A DNA stretch of 64,000 nucleotides from Streptomyces sp. NBC_01304 (GCF_035975855.1 NZ_CP109055.1:6758001-6822000); one strand, 5' to 3'. Positions 45,781-55,490 are shown, counted from the first letter of the stretch. The notes: generated by a model from the letters alone, not told the origin. Made by a program: numbers and translations.

Positions 45781-48237
45781 ATGAGCGACGAGCCGCAGCA
45801 GCAGGGTGATGCGGGCAAGGCCGCCGGCCACCAGGGCTGGGCGCCCCGCGAGCCCGAGCGCTCCTCGGCCCCCGGGCCCGAGGAGCCGGCGCAGAGCCCG
45901 TCGCCCGCGGGGGAGGGCGGGGGCAAGAACGCGGGCGGCGGCAAGAAGGGGCGGCGCAAGCGGACCGGCTGGCGGCGGATCTTCCCGACCTGGCGGATGG
46001 TGCTCGGTACGCTCCTGCTCCTTTGCCTGCTGGTCGGTGGCGCCCTGGTGGCGGGCTACATGCTCGTCGACATTCCGCCCGCGAACGCGTCGGCGACCGC
46101 GCAGAGCAATGTCTATCTGTACGCCGACGGGACGCAGCTCGCCCGGGACGGCGAGGTCAACCGCGAGAACATTCCGCTGAGTTCGGTTCCGAAGGACGTA
46201 CAGCACGCCGTACTGGCCGCGGAGGACCGGGACTTCTACTCGGAGTCGGCGGTCGACCCGAAGGCGATGCTGCGGGCGGCGTGGAACACGGTGACCGGCA
46301 AGGGCAAGCAGTCGGGGTCGACGATCACCCAGCAGTTCGTGAAGAACTACTACCTGGGCCAGGAACAGACGATCACCCGCAAGGCGAAGGAATTCTTCAT
46401 CGCCATCAAGCTGGACCGGCAGGTCAGCAAGGACGACATCCTCGCCGGCTATCTCAACACCAGCTATTTCGGGCGCAATGCGTACGGGGTGCAGGCCGCG
46501 GCGCACGCCTACTTCGACAAGGACGCGGAGAAGCTGACGATCCCCGAGGGGGCGTATCTGGCGACGCTGCTCAACTCGCCGAACGCGTACGACGTGGCGG
46601 CCCATCCGGAGAACAAGCCGCGGGCGCAGGGGCGTTGGAACTACGTCCTGGACGGCATGGTCAAGGAGAAGTGGCTGAGCCAGGCCGACCGGGCCGCGAT
46701 GAAGTTCCCCGAGCCCAAGCCGGGCCGGCTGCCGTCCGGGCTCTCGGGGCAGCGCGGCTATCTGGTCGAGGCGGTCAACGACTGGCTCATCACCAACAAG
46801 GTGGTCGAGGACGAGGAGACCCTCCGCAAGGGCGGCTACCGGATCACCACGACGCTCGACAAGGACAAGCAGGACGCCTTCGCCGAGGCCGTCGAGGACC
46901 AGCTGATGTCGAAGGTCGACAAGGACGCCCGCAAGGCCGACCGCAATGTGCGGGCGGGCGGCGTCGCGGTCGATCCGGCGTCGGGGCGGGTCGTGTCGAT
47001 GTACGGCGGCATCGACTACACGAAGCAGTACGTGAACAACGCCACGCGCCGCGAGTACCAAGTCGGCTCCACCTTCAAGCCGTTGGTGTTCACCGCGGCC
47101 GTGCAGAACAACTCGACGACGCAGAGCGGCGTCCGGATCACCCCGAACACCATCTACGACGGCACCAACAAGCGCCTGGTGCAGGGCTGGAACGGCGACC
47201 CCTTCGCGCCGGAGAACGAGGACAACGTCGACTACGGCAACATCACGGTGCGTACCGCCACCGACAAGTCCGTGAACAGCGTGTACGCGCAGATGGCGAT
47301 GGACGTGGGCCCGTCCAAGGTCAAGCAGACCGCGATCGACCTGGGCATCCCGAAGGACACCAAGGACATGCCGGACGGCCCGGCCATCGCACTGGGCACG
47401 GCCACCGCGAGCGTCCTGGACATGGCGGAGGCGTACGCGACGCTGGCCAATCACGGCAAGCGCGGCACGTACACGCTCGTCGACGAGATCACCAAGGACG
47501 GCCACCCGATCGCGCTGCCCAAGTCGGAGTCGCGGCAGGCGGTGAGCCGGGAGGCCGCGGACACCACGACCTCGCTGCTGCAGTCCGTCGTCGACGGCGG
47601 CACGGGCCGTGCGGCGCTGGCGGCGGGGCGTCCCGCGGCGGGCAAGACGGGGACGGCGGAGGAGGACAAGGCGGCCTGGTTCGCCGGGTACACGCCGGAT
47701 CTGGCGACGGTCGTCGCGGTGATGGGGCAGGACCCGGACACCGGGGCGCAGGAGCCGCTGTACGGGGCGCTCGGTGAGCGGCGCATCAATGGCGGGGCCT
47801 ATCCGGCGCGGATCTGGGCGCAGTTCACGAAGGCGGCGCTGCAAGGGGTGTCGCCCAAGGACTTCGACCTGCAACTGCAGGCGGGGGCGGCCGAGCCGCC
47901 GCCGGTCCCGGAGACCTCGGGGCCGCCCGAGGAGGACACGGCCGGGCAGACCGAGGGCCAGACGGAGGGTCAGACGCAGGGCCAGACGGCCGGTCAGAAC
48001 CAGGGCCAGACCGCAGGCCAGGACCAGGGCCAGACGCAGGGCCAGACCCAAGGGCAGACACAGGGCCAGACGGGCGGCCAGAACCAGGGCCAGACGGCGG
48101 GCCAGACCGACGGAGGCACGACCGACGGCGGCGCGGCCCAAGGGGGCCAGACCGACGGCGGAGCCACCCAGGGCGGTGACGGAGGCGCGGACGGCGGGCT
48201 CCTGGACGGCCTGGACGGCTCGCACTCGGGCACTTAG
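45781..48237 (+). CDS. Bifunctional class A penicillin-binding protein with QGQT repeat tail
   Basis: An 818-residue membrane-anchored peptidoglycan synthase. After a Lys/Gly-rich cytosolic tail and one helix (MVLGTLLLLCLLVGGALVAGY) comes the GT51 domain (AAEDRDFYSESAV, GGSTITQQFVKNYY-like block, RKAKEFFIAIKLDR, GYLNTSYFGRNAYGV) and then the transpeptidase with SxxK (GSTFKP), SxN (KSVNS) and KTG (GKTGTAEE). From about residue 740 a tail of some 15 QGQT/AGQT-like units ends the protein. ATG 45781 is used; earlier in-frame codons run through the divergent exporter gene region. Confidence 0.94.
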   Translation: MSDEPQQQGDAGKAAGHQGWAPREPERSSAPGPEEPAQSPSPAGEGGGKNAGGGKKGRRKRTGWRRIFPTWRMVLGTLLLLCLLVGGALVAGYMLVDIPPANASATAQSNVYLYADGTQLARDGEVNRENIPLSSVPKDVQHAVLAAEDRDFYSESAVDPKAMLRAAWNTVTGKGKQSGSTITQQFVKNYYLGQEQTITRKAKEFFIAIKLDRQVSKDDILAGYLNTSYFGRNAYGVQAAAHAYFDKDAEKLTIPEGAYLATLLNSPNAYDVAAHPENKPRAQGRWNYVLDGMVKEKWLSQADRAAMKFPEPKPGRLPSGLSGQRGYLVEAVNDWLITNKVVEDEETLRKGGYRITTTLDKDKQDAFAEAVEDQLMSKVDKDARKADRNVRAGGVAVDPASGRVVSMYGGIDYTKQYVNNATRREYQVGSTFKPLVFTAAVQNNSTTQSGVRITPNTIYDGTNKRLVQGWNGDPFAPENEDNVDYGNITVRTATDKSVNSVYAQMAMDVGPSKVKQTAIDLGIPKDTKDMPDGPAIALGTATASVLDMAEAYATLANHGKRGTYTLVDEITKDGHPIALPKSESRQAVSREAADTTTSLLQSVVDGGTGRAALAAGRPAAGKTGTAEEDKAAWFAGYTPDLATVVAVMGQDPDTGAQEPLYGALGERRINGGAYPARIWAQFTKAALQGVSPKDFDLQLQAGAAEPPPVPETSGPPEEDTAGQTEGQTEGQTQGQTAGQNQGQTAGQDQGQTQGQTQGQTQGQTGGQNQGQTAGQTDGGTTDGGAAQGGQTDGGATQGGDGGADGGLLDGLDGSHSGT

Positions 48238-48285
48238 CGCCGCCCGGCGACGCGCGGCCCCGACGTGGGGCTCAGGACCACACAA

Positions 48286-48315
48286 AAGGCCTGGTGACTC
48301 CGGTCACCAGGCCTT
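48286..48315. terminator. Bidirectional terminator between PBP and GroES-like genes
   Basis: A 13-bp perfect stem (48286-48298 with 48303-48315) flanked by A and T bases on both sides, between convergent genes. Confidence 0.88.
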
Positions 48316-48332
48316 CTTCAGCAAAAGCGGAG

Positions 48333-48674
48333 CTACAGATAGAGCCCCGTGGAGTCCTCCGACCCCTCGAAGCGATCGGCCGCCACCGCGTGCAGATCGC
48401 GCTCGCGCATCAGGATGTAGGCCACGCCCCGCACCTCGACCTCGGCCCGGTCCTCCGGGTCGTAGAGCACCCGGTCGCCGGGCTCCACGGTCCGTACGTT
48501 CTGCCCGACGGCGACCACATCGGCCCAGGCCAGGCGGCGGCCGACCGCTGCCGTGGCGGGGATGACGATGCCGCCGGTCGAGCGTCGCTCGCCCTCGACC
48601 GTGTCGGTGCGCACCAGGACCCGGTCGTGCAGCATCCGGATGGGCAGCTTGTCGTGCGGGCTGTTCTGACTCAC
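48333..48674 (-). CDS. GroES-like co-chaperone family protein (orphan)
   Basis: A 113-residue protein of the Cpn10 fold: IRMLHDRVLVRTD, STGGIVIPATA, ADVVAVGQNVRTVEPGDRVLYDPEDRAEVEVRGVAYILMRERDLHAV follow the GroES order. The mobile-loop region (ERRSTGGIVIP) is present, but there is no groEL beside it and the main groES lies elsewhere in Streptomyces. It may be a specialised co-chaperone. The start is GTG 48674. Confidence 0.88.
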   Translation of the reverse strand: MSQNSPHDKLPIRMLHDRVLVRTDTVEGERRSTGGIVIPATAAVGRRLAWADVVAVGQNVRTVEPGDRVLYDPEDRAEVEVRGVAYILMRERDLHAVAADRFEGSEDSTGLYL

Positions 48675-48745
48675 GCCTCGAACCTACCTGGCCCTGTCTC
48701 TTCCGTACGCGGCCGGGTCGGCCACTTCTGAAGCTTCTGAAGCGT

Positions 48746-49066
48746 TCAGCCGCGCCTGCGCCGCGAGGACACCGCGAGCAGGCCCACCACGCCGACCACG
48801 ACGAGGGCGACGGGCACGAGACGGTCCAGGCGGGGCGCGCCTTCGTCGTCCACGAAGCGGGCCTTCACATCGGAGACGGCACGATTGGCGGAGACGTACG
48901 CCCGTCCGACGGTGTGGTCGACGCTGCCGACGAAACGGGCCTTCGCGTCGCCGACGATCGTCTTCGGGTGCACCCGCACACCGATCTCGTCGAGCGTGTC
49001 GGCGAGCTGGGCGCGCCGACGCTTGATGTCCGCCTCGATCTCAGCGGGGGTCCTGGCATCCGACAC
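48746..49066 (-). CDS. DUF3618 domain membrane protein
   Basis: A 106-residue protein with the DUF3618 start (TPAEIEADIKRRRAQLADTLDEIGVRVHPKTI) and a C-terminal transmembrane helix (LVPVALVVVGVVGLLAV) followed by RRRR. Function is unknown; the cytosolic part looks amphipathic and helical. GTG 49066 has GGAGG seven bases upstream. It is divergent from bcp. Confidence 0.9.
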   Translation of the reverse strand: MSDARTPAEIEADIKRRRAQLADTLDEIGVRVHPKTIVGDAKARFVGSVDHTVGRAYVSANRAVSDVKARFVDDEGAPRLDRLVPVALVVVGVVGLLAVSSRRRRG

Positions 49067-49186
49067 CGCGCCGCCTCCGTTTCCGTCGTAGTGGTGGACA
49101 GTCTGTCAGCTCCTGCGACCCCGCACCGCACAGCACCCCCATTACGCTGCCTGAAGTACCGACCCAAGTTTTGAGGAGAGCCACCG

Positions 49187-49654
49187 ATGAGCGAGCGCCT
49201 TCAGCCCGGCGACACCGCCCCCGCCTTCACCCTGCCCGACGCGGACGGCAACGAGGTCTCTCTCGCCGATCACAAGGGCCGCAAGGTCATCGTCTACTTC
49301 TACCCGGCCGCCCTCACGCCCGGCTGCACCAAGCAGGCCTGCGACTTCACGGACAACCTCGACCTGCTCGCCGGCGCGGGCTACGACGTCATCGGCGTCT
49401 CGCCCGACAAGCCGGAGAAGCTCGCGAAGTTCCGCGAGAAGGAGGAGCTCAAGGTGACGCTGGTCGGCGACCCGTCGAAGGAAGTCCTTGAGGCGTACGG
49501 GGCGTTCGGCGAGAAGAAGCTGTACGGCAAGGTCGTCACCGGGGTCATCCGGTCGACGATCGTCGTGGACGAGCAGGGCAAGGTCGAGCACGCCTTCTAC
49601 AACGTGAAGGCCACCGGCCACGTCGCGAAGATCATCAAGGATCTGGGGATCTGA
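49187..49654 (+). CDS. bcp: Thioredoxin-dependent peroxiredoxin, Bcp/PrxQ type
   Basis: A 155-residue peroxiredoxin reducing H2O2 and organic peroxides. The peroxidatic Cys is C47 and the resolving Cys C52 in ALTPGCTKQACDF, the atypical 2-Cys PrxQ arrangement. FTLPDADGNEVSLADHKG and YGKVVTGVIRSTIVVDEQG fit the family. GAGGAG precedes the ATG. Monocistronic. Confidence 0.95.
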   Translation: MSERLQPGDTAPAFTLPDADGNEVSLADHKGRKVIVYFYPAALTPGCTKQACDFTDNLDLLAGAGYDVIGVSPDKPEKLAKFREKEELKVTLVGDPSKEVLEAYGAFGEKKLYGKVVTGVIRSTIVVDEQGKVEHAFYNVKATGHVAKIIKDLGI

Positions 49655-49689
49655 GCCCTGCCGCCGGCGGGGCTCACCGCTTCACAGCG

Positions 49690-51006
49690 TCACAGCTCCG
49701 CCGGCGCCGATGCCTTCAGCTGCGCCAGATTGAAGCTGTCGGCCATCTTCCGGTAGCCCGCGTCGCTCGGGTGCAGGTGGTCGCCGGAGTCGTACACCCC
49801 GCGCAGCCTGTCCGGTGCGTACGGGTCGCGCAGGGCGCGGTCGAAGTCGGCCACCGAGTCGAAGACGCGGCCCGCCCTGATCTGCGCGTTGACCTGCTTG
49901 CGTACGTCCTCGAGGTGCGGGGTGTAGCCGCGATGGCCGCCGAACGGCATCAGCGTCGCGCCGATCACGCGCAGGCCGCGGGCGTGCGCCTGACGGGTGA
50001 GTTCGCGCAGGCCCGCGACGATCCTGTCGGGGTCCGTCTGGTGCGGGTTGCGCAGGATGTCGTTGACGCCCAGCGCGATGACGACGGCCTTCACGCCGGT
50101 GCGGGAGAGCGCGTCGCGGTCGAAGCGGGACAGGCCGCTGGGGTTCCCGGCCGGGCGGCCGAGGCCGTCGGACAGTATCCGGTTCCCGCTGATGCCCTGG
50201 TTGAGGACGCTGTAGCGGGGCGCGCCCGACTCCTCGCGCAGCCGGTCGGCCAGGACGTCCGTCCAGCGGCTGTTGGCGCCGAGCGTGGAGGTCACGCCGT
50301 CGGTGAGCGAGTCGCCGAGGACGACTACCGCGCCCTCGGCCTCGCGGGTCATCACGTCGACGGCGGCGAGGTAACGCCAGTACGGGCTCTGCTCGGTGTA
50401 CGCGTCGCCGAGCGGGTCCTCCACGTGGTCGCCCTGCGCCACGAAGCTGGTCTGGCGGGCGTGCGGGTGATAGGTGACCGGGCCCGACGGGGTGGGCGAG
50501 AACGTCGTGACCAACAGGTCCGCGTCGTGCGGGATCCGCAGCCGTACGGGATCGCTGACGATCTGTCTGCCCGGCGGGATCACCACGGAGTGGTTGCCGC
50601 CGAAGGTCAGTCGGCGCACCGTGCCGCCCGCGGCCGCCGGGTTGCTCGGCGCGGAGGCCACCGCGAGCGAGACGTGCGTGAGGGTCAGCGGCTGGTGCCC
50701 GAAGAGGTTGGACAGCGTGATGCGGGCACTCGTACCGCCGACGCTGGTGTGCACCACATTGCGGATCGAGCGGCCCGCGAAGCCCTGTTCGGTGCGCGGC
50801 TCGGCCGCGGCCGGCGAGGTGGACCAGGTGCCGACCCAGCGGCCGGCGGAGGCGGGGTCCGCGGAGCCCTGGGGGGTGTGGGGGCCCGCCCGGAGCTCGT
50901 CCTTGGCGCTGTCCCCGCCCGACACGCCCACGTATATGGCCGCCGAAATCAGCACCACGACGGCCGCGAGCGCAGCCAAGAGGGCATAACCATGACGTCT
51001 GGTCAT
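49690..51006 (-). CDS. SGNH/GDSL hydrolase, membrane-anchored or secreted
   Basis: A 438-residue protein. A signal/anchor helix (ALLAALAAVVVLISAAIYVGV) is followed by a beta-rich N-terminal domain and the SGNH domain: Ser in VVVLGDSLTDG, Gly in NQGISGNRIL, Asn in ALGVNDIL and the Asp-His pair in DHLHPSDAG. Such enzymes are esterases, lipases or acetylhydrolases outside the cell. GAGGAG precedes ATG 51006. It is divergent from the DUF445 gene. Confidence 0.92.
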   Translation of the reverse strand: MTRRHGYALLAALAAVVVLISAAIYVGVSGGDSAKDELRAGPHTPQGSADPASAGRWVGTWSTSPAAAEPRTEQGFAGRSIRNVVHTSVGGTSARITLSNLFGHQPLTLTHVSLAVASAPSNPAAAGGTVRRLTFGGNHSVVIPPGRQIVSDPVRLRIPHDADLLVTTFSPTPSGPVTYHPHARQTSFVAQGDHVEDPLGDAYTEQSPYWRYLAAVDVMTREAEGAVVVLGDSLTDGVTSTLGANSRWTDVLADRLREESGAPRYSVLNQGISGNRILSDGLGRPAGNPSGLSRFDRDALSRTGVKAVVIALGVNDILRNPHQTDPDRIVAGLRELTRQAHARGLRVIGATLMPFGGHRGYTPHLEDVRKQVNAQIRAGRVFDSVADFDRALRDPYAPDRLRGVYDSGDHLHPSDAGYRKMADSFNLAQLKASAPAEL

Positions 51007-51189
51007 GCGGCCTGTGTCTCCTCGGGCAAGGGAGCCCGAGGCTCCGGTTGGACAATCCCATTTTGCGGCATGGGTTCCGAGGTCGTGCACGGCACCCCCC
51101 GCCCGAACAGACGCCGGGAACTCGTGGTTCGTTCCAGAAGTCGTGCAGGTAGAGACAATGCATAGGGGCGACAGCGGACGGTGGAGCGG

Positions 51190-52563
51190 ATGCAACGTAC
51201 GAAACCGGATGAACCCGACATTGGGCAGCATGCCCGTCCTGACGAGGAGTCATTCAAGGCCGAGTCGGTGAAGGCCGAGTCGGCCGAGTCCTTGAAGGCC
51301 GCGTTCTCCTACAGCGCCGCCGACGAGGAGAAGCGGCGCGGCGTACGCCGGATGAAGCTCACCGCGACCGGCCTCCTGGTCTTCGTCGCGCTCGTGTACG
51401 TCCTGGCCAAATGGGCGCAGAACTCCGGCGCGGGCGGCTGGTCGGGCTATGTCGCGGCGGCCGCCGAGGCGGGCATGGTGGGTGCGATGGCCGACTGGTT
51501 CGCGGTCACCGCCCTCTTCCGGCACCCGCTCGGCCTGCCCATCCCGCACACCGCGATCATCCCGACGAAGAAGGACCAGCTGGGCGTCTCGCTCGGTGAG
51601 TTCGTCGGCGAGAACTTTCTCTCCGAGTCGGTCGTACGCGGCCGCCTTCGCTCGATCGGCATCGGCGGCAAACTCGGCGCCTGGCTGGCCGAACCCGCCA
51701 ACGCCGACCGGGTGACGGCCGAGCTCTCCACCGCCCTGCGCGGCGCACTCACCGTGCTGCGCGACTCGGACGTACAGGCCGTCGTCGGCGAGGCCATCAC
51801 CCGTCGCGCCAACGCCGCCGAGATCGCGCCCGGACTCGGCAAGACCCTGGAGAAGGTCGTCGCCGACGGCGGCCACAAGAAGGTCGTCGACCTGGTGTGC
51901 GCCCGCGCCCACGACTGGCTCGTCGTCCACAGCGACCAGGTCATGGACGCCGTCCAGGGCGGCGCCCCCGGCTGGACGCCGCGCTTCGTCGACAAGCGGG
52001 TCGGCGAGCGGGTCTACAAGGAACTCCTGCGCTTCGTCACCGAGATGCGCGACATGCCCGAGCACCCGGCACGCGGCGCCGTCGACCGCTTCCTCGCCGA
52101 CTTCGCCGCCGACCTGCAGTCCGACACCGACACCCGGATGAAGGTGGAGCGCCTCAAGTCGGAGGTCCTCGGCCGGGGCGAGGTGCAGGACGTCATCGCC
52201 TCCGCCTGGTCCTCCGTACGCCAGATGATCGTGGCCGCCGCCGACGACGAGCGCAGCGAACTGCGGCTGCGCGTACGGTCCGCGCTGCTCTCCCTGGGCG
52301 CCAGGCTCGCGACCGACGGACGCCTTCAGGGCAAGGTCGAAGGCTGGGTCGAGGACGTGGCGGTGCACGTGGTGACGACGTACCGCAATGAGATCACTTC
52401 ACTGATCACCGACACGATCGCCGGCTGGGACGCCGAGCAGACCACCAAGAAGATCGAGGCGCACATCGGGCGCGACCTGCAGTTCATCCGGATCAACGGC
52501 ACGGTGGTGGGTTCCCTTGTGGGGCTTGCCATTTACGCCCTGACGCACGCGCTGGGAGCGTAA
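51190..52563 (+). CDS. DUF445 family membrane protein
   Basis: A 457-residue protein of the DUF445 (YheB/YjiN) family. The N-terminal helix (TATGLLVFVALVYVLA) leads to the conserved GAMADWFAVTALFRHPLGLPIPHTAIIP block; a long helical region follows, with a terminal helix (NGTVVGSLVGLAIYALTHAL). Function is unknown. The start could be GTG 51181 or ATG 51190. An MFS gene follows 48 bases later. Confidence 0.9.
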   Translation: MQRTKPDEPDIGQHARPDEESFKAESVKAESAESLKAAFSYSAADEEKRRGVRRMKLTATGLLVFVALVYVLAKWAQNSGAGGWSGYVAAAAEAGMVGAMADWFAVTALFRHPLGLPIPHTAIIPTKKDQLGVSLGEFVGENFLSESVVRGRLRSIGIGGKLGAWLAEPANADRVTAELSTALRGALTVLRDSDVQAVVGEAITRRANAAEIAPGLGKTLEKVVADGGHKKVVDLVCARAHDWLVVHSDQVMDAVQGGAPGWTPRFVDKRVGERVYKELLRFVTEMRDMPEHPARGAVDRFLADFAADLQSDTDTRMKVERLKSEVLGRGEVQDVIASAWSSVRQMIVAAADDERSELRLRVRSALLSLGARLATDGRLQGKVEGWVEDVAVHVVTTYRNEITSLITDTIAGWDAEQTTKKIEAHIGRDLQFIRINGTVVGSLVGLAIYALTHALGA

Positions 52564-52611
52564 AGCCGCGGCCTGCGGGGACTCGGTCGGCACTGGCCAC
52601 AAGGAGGTGCC

Positions 52612-54075
52612 ATGTCGACCGCGCCCACCCCGTCGGAGACATCGACGATCACCACTGCCGTACCCGCCCGACTGGACCGGCTGCCCTGGTCGCGCTGGCA
52701 CTGGATGGTGGTGATCGGCCTCGGCACCGTCTGGATCCTGGACGGGCTGGAGGTCACGGTCGTCGGCAACATCGCCGGGCGGCTCTCCGAGGAGGGCAGC
52801 GGGCTGCCGATCAGTTCGGCGCAGGTCACGGGCATCGCGGCGGCGCTGTATGTGGCGGGGGCGTGCTCGGGGGCACTGTTCTTCGGGTGGCTCACCGACC
52901 GGTTCGGCCGCAAGAAGCTCTTCATCATCACCCTCGCCGTGTATCTCGCGGCGACCGCGCTGACAGCCGTCTCCTTCGAAACCTGGTGGTTCTTCCTCTT
53001 CCGCTTCTTCACCGGCTTCGGGATCGGCGGCGAGTACGCGGCCATCAACTCGGCGATCGACGAACTGATCCCGTCCACCTTCCGGGGCCGAGTCGACCTC
53101 ATCATCAACGGCAGCTTCTGGCTCGGCGCGATCGGCGGCTCGCTGCTCTCGATCGTCGCGCTCGACACCGATCTGTTCGCGCCGAACGTGGGCTGGCGGC
53201 TGACGTTCGCGCTCGGGGTGGTCCTCGGCCTGGTGATCCTGCTCGTACGCCGCAACGTGCCGGAGAGCCCGCGCTGGCTCTTCATCCACGGCCGGGGCGA
53301 GGAGGCCGACTCCCTGGTGACCGGGATCGAGGAACGGATCGAAGCCGAACACGGCCGGCAACTCCCGCCGCCCGACCGGGAGATCACCATCCATCAGCGC
53401 AAGTCGATCGGCTTCCTGACGATCGCCCGGACCGTGTTCTCGGTCTACCCCAAGCGGACGGTCCTCGGCCTCTCCCTCTTCGTCGGGCAGGCCTTCCTCT
53501 ACAACGCGATCACCTTCGGCTTCGGCGCCATCCTCACCAAGTTCTACGACGTGTCGACCTCCCGCACCGGCTACTACTTCGCGGTGATCGCGGCCGGCAA
53601 CTTCCTCGGCCCGCTGCTGCTCGGCAAGCTCTTCGACACCCTCGGCCGCAGGATCATGATCACGTCGACGTATCTCCTGTCGGGGCTCCTCCTGTTCGGC
53701 ACCGCCTATCTCTTCGACCGGGGCTCGCTGAGTGCGGTCGGGCTGACGGCCTGCTGGTCGGTGGTCCTCTTCTTCGCGTCGGCGGGGGCGAGCAGCGCGT
53801 ATCTGACGGTCTCCGAGATCTTCCCGATGGAGACCCGGGCGATGGCCATCGCCTTCTTCTACACGGTCGGCACGGCGGCCGGCGGCATCAGCGGCCCGCT
53901 GCTCTTCGCCAAGCTCACCGAGACCGGCGTGGTCGCCGACACGGTCCTCGCCTTCCAGATCGGGGCCGCGCTGATGTGCCTGGCCGGCCTTGTCGCGGCG
54001 GTGCTCGCGGTGCGCGCGGAGCGGCGGTCGCTGGAGGACATCGCCACGCCGTTGTCGGCCGCGTCGGCCACGTGA
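52612..54075 (+). CDS. MFS transporter, sugar porter/metabolite:H+ symporter family
   Basis: A 487-residue, 12-helix transporter. The motif A between helices 2 and 3 reads GWLTDRFGRKKL, and PESPRWLF after helix 6 is the sugar-porter signature; a second half-motif (LFDTLGRRIMI) follows helix 8. The start WSRWHWMVVIGLGTVWILDGLEVT resembles metabolite/H+ symporters. Substrate is unknown. AAGGAGGTG precedes the ATG. Confidence 0.92.
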   Translation: MSTAPTPSETSTITTAVPARLDRLPWSRWHWMVVIGLGTVWILDGLEVTVVGNIAGRLSEEGSGLPISSAQVTGIAAALYVAGACSGALFFGWLTDRFGRKKLFIITLAVYLAATALTAVSFETWWFFLFRFFTGFGIGGEYAAINSAIDELIPSTFRGRVDLIINGSFWLGAIGGSLLSIVALDTDLFAPNVGWRLTFALGVVLGLVILLVRRNVPESPRWLFIHGRGEEADSLVTGIEERIEAEHGRQLPPPDREITIHQRKSIGFLTIARTVFSVYPKRTVLGLSLFVGQAFLYNAITFGFGAILTKFYDVSTSRTGYYFAVIAAGNFLGPLLLGKLFDTLGRRIMITSTYLLSGLLLFGTAYLFDRGSLSAVGLTACWSVVLFFASAGASSAYLTVSEIFPMETRAMAIAFFYTVGTAAGGISGPLLFAKLTETGVVADTVLAFQIGAALMCLAGLVAAVLAVRAERRSLEDIATPLSAASAT

Positions 54076-54113
54076 CCGGCGGGAGGGTTCAGGGCCCGCC
54101 GGTCACGTGGCCG
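54065..54113. terminator. Bidirectional terminator overlapping the MFS stop
   Basis: A 19-bp perfect stem (54065-54083 with 54095-54113) and an 11-base loop lie between the convergent MFS and NAD(P)-binding genes; the left arm contains the MFS stop codon. Confidence 0.85.
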
Positions 54114-54120
54114 GGGGTGT

Positions 54121-54975
54121 TCACGACCTGCCGGTCAGGCGGGCGGCCGCCTCTGCCGCCCAGGCCTCCGGGCTGAGCGCCGGGCGCCCGACGATCGCCT
54201 GGACCAGGTCCACCTCGGGCTCGTCGCTGCCGATGCTGCCCTGCCAGCGCGCCATCAGCACCTCCACGGGGGCGTACGGGCTGATCTCCTTCCGGGCCTG
54301 TTCCGGCGTCAACTCCTCGTAGCGGAGCGGCCGGTCGAGGGCCGCGCCGATCAGTCGGATCTGCTCGCGCAGGGTCAGATTGTGCGGGCCGCCGACCCTC
54401 GTCGTGCCGGAGACGAACTCCGTGTCGACGAGGTGGGCGACGACGATCTCGGCGAAGTCCGAGGCGGCGATGGGGGCTTCGACGGCATCGGCGTACGGGC
54501 CGCGCACCACATCGCCCTTGGCGAGCTGGCCGGGGATGTCGAAGGCCCACTCCAGGGCACCGGACGAGCGGACCAGCAGACGGAGGTGGACGCGCGGGAT
54601 GAGCGAGGCGTTGATCGCCGACTCGACCGCCAGATGGAACTGCGCGATCTCGTTGCGCTGTTCCGGCCCCATCCGCTCCACGATCTCCGCGGACGACTGG
54701 AACACGATGCGGCGTACGCCCGCCTCCTTGGCCGCGGCCACGAAGGCCTTCGCGTCGAAGCCGGGCACGGCCAGCAGGAACAGCGCGTCGACCCCCTGAA
54801 GTGCGGCCTTGTAGGTCGACGGATCCACCAGGTCGCCCGCGACCGCCTCGACCCCGGCCGGCAGGTCCGCCTTCGCCGGGTCGCGGGTCAGGGCGCGGAC
54901 GGGGTGCCCGGCGGCGGCAAGTTGCTCGGCCACGGAGCGGCCCACGGGGGCGGTGGCTGCGGTGACGAGGTACAT
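54121..54975 (-). CDS. NAD(P)-binding NmrA-like/atypical SDR protein
   Basis: A 284-residue Rossmann-fold protein. It begins MYLVTAATAPVGRSVAEQLA, an atypical-SDR dinucleotide site, then HPVRALTRDPAKA and VEAVAGDLVD. The usual catalytic YxxxK is not seen, as in NmrA/quinone-sensing relatives. It may be a redox sensor or a reductase. GGGAGGAA precedes ATG 54975. It is divergent from the GlxA-type regulator, which may control it. Confidence 0.9.
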   Translation of the reverse strand: MYLVTAATAPVGRSVAEQLAAAGHPVRALTRDPAKADLPAGVEAVAGDLVDPSTYKAALQGVDALFLLAVPGFDAKAFVAAAKEAGVRRIVFQSSAEIVERMGPEQRNEIAQFHLAVESAINASLIPRVHLRLLVRSSGALEWAFDIPGQLAKGDVVRGPYADAVEAPIAASDFAEIVVAHLVDTEFVSGTTRVGGPHNLTLREQIRLIGAALDRPLRYEELTPEQARKEISPYAPVEVLMARWQGSIGSDEPEVDLVQAIVGRPALSPEAWAAEAAARLTGRS

Positions 54976-55490
54976 GGTTCCTCCCGTACGACTGTGGAGC
55001 GGAGGGCGTTCCGTTCCAGTGAGGTTCCGTTCCGGTGAGGTCGAATCTAGGGAGGCTTGCGGACAAGTCCAGTCCTCAAGTCCGGGGGGTCTTCCTGAAC
55101 TCCGGTTGATTTTCCCTACGTTGATCGAGCCGCCCACTGATGCGCCCGACCGCTCCGGCCACCACGGGCCGCTATCGACTCTGCCGGTCCTGCCGGTCCT
55201 GCCGGTCCTGCCATGCGCGCCAGGCCTGCCGGGACTGCTGGGCTTCCTGTGCGGACCGGGTTCGGCGGGCCTTCCAGGTGGTCCAGGGCTGTGGGGTCTG
55301 CGGGGGCTGTGGGGCTTGGTCGGAGGTGGGGGAGGCGTGGGGAGCGGGGGATGCGTCGGACGTGTCGGATGCGTACGCCTTCGCCTTCGCCTTCGTCTTC
55401 ATCTTCGTCTTCGTCGTCATGCTTCAAGCCTGCGGTTTGCGGCGATCCTCAACGAGTGGCCAGATGGACAGGTTATGCAAGAATCTGGCC
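54976..55490. promoter_or_regulatory. 515-base divergent intergenic region with low-complexity repeats
   Basis: No convincing gene is seen. It holds TGCCGGTCC repeats (about 55180-55214) and a hexamer microsatellite of CTTCGC/CTTCGT/CTTCAT units at 55374-55420. The open frames here encode only low-complexity sequence with no ribosome site. Promoters for the SDR and GlxA-type genes must lie at its two ends. Confidence 0.55.

Noticed and set aside
55172..55420. Minus-strand 82-codon frame rich in Lys/Thr then Gln/Arg
   Set aside because: It is translation of a microsatellite and short repeats, has no ribosome site and resembles no protein.
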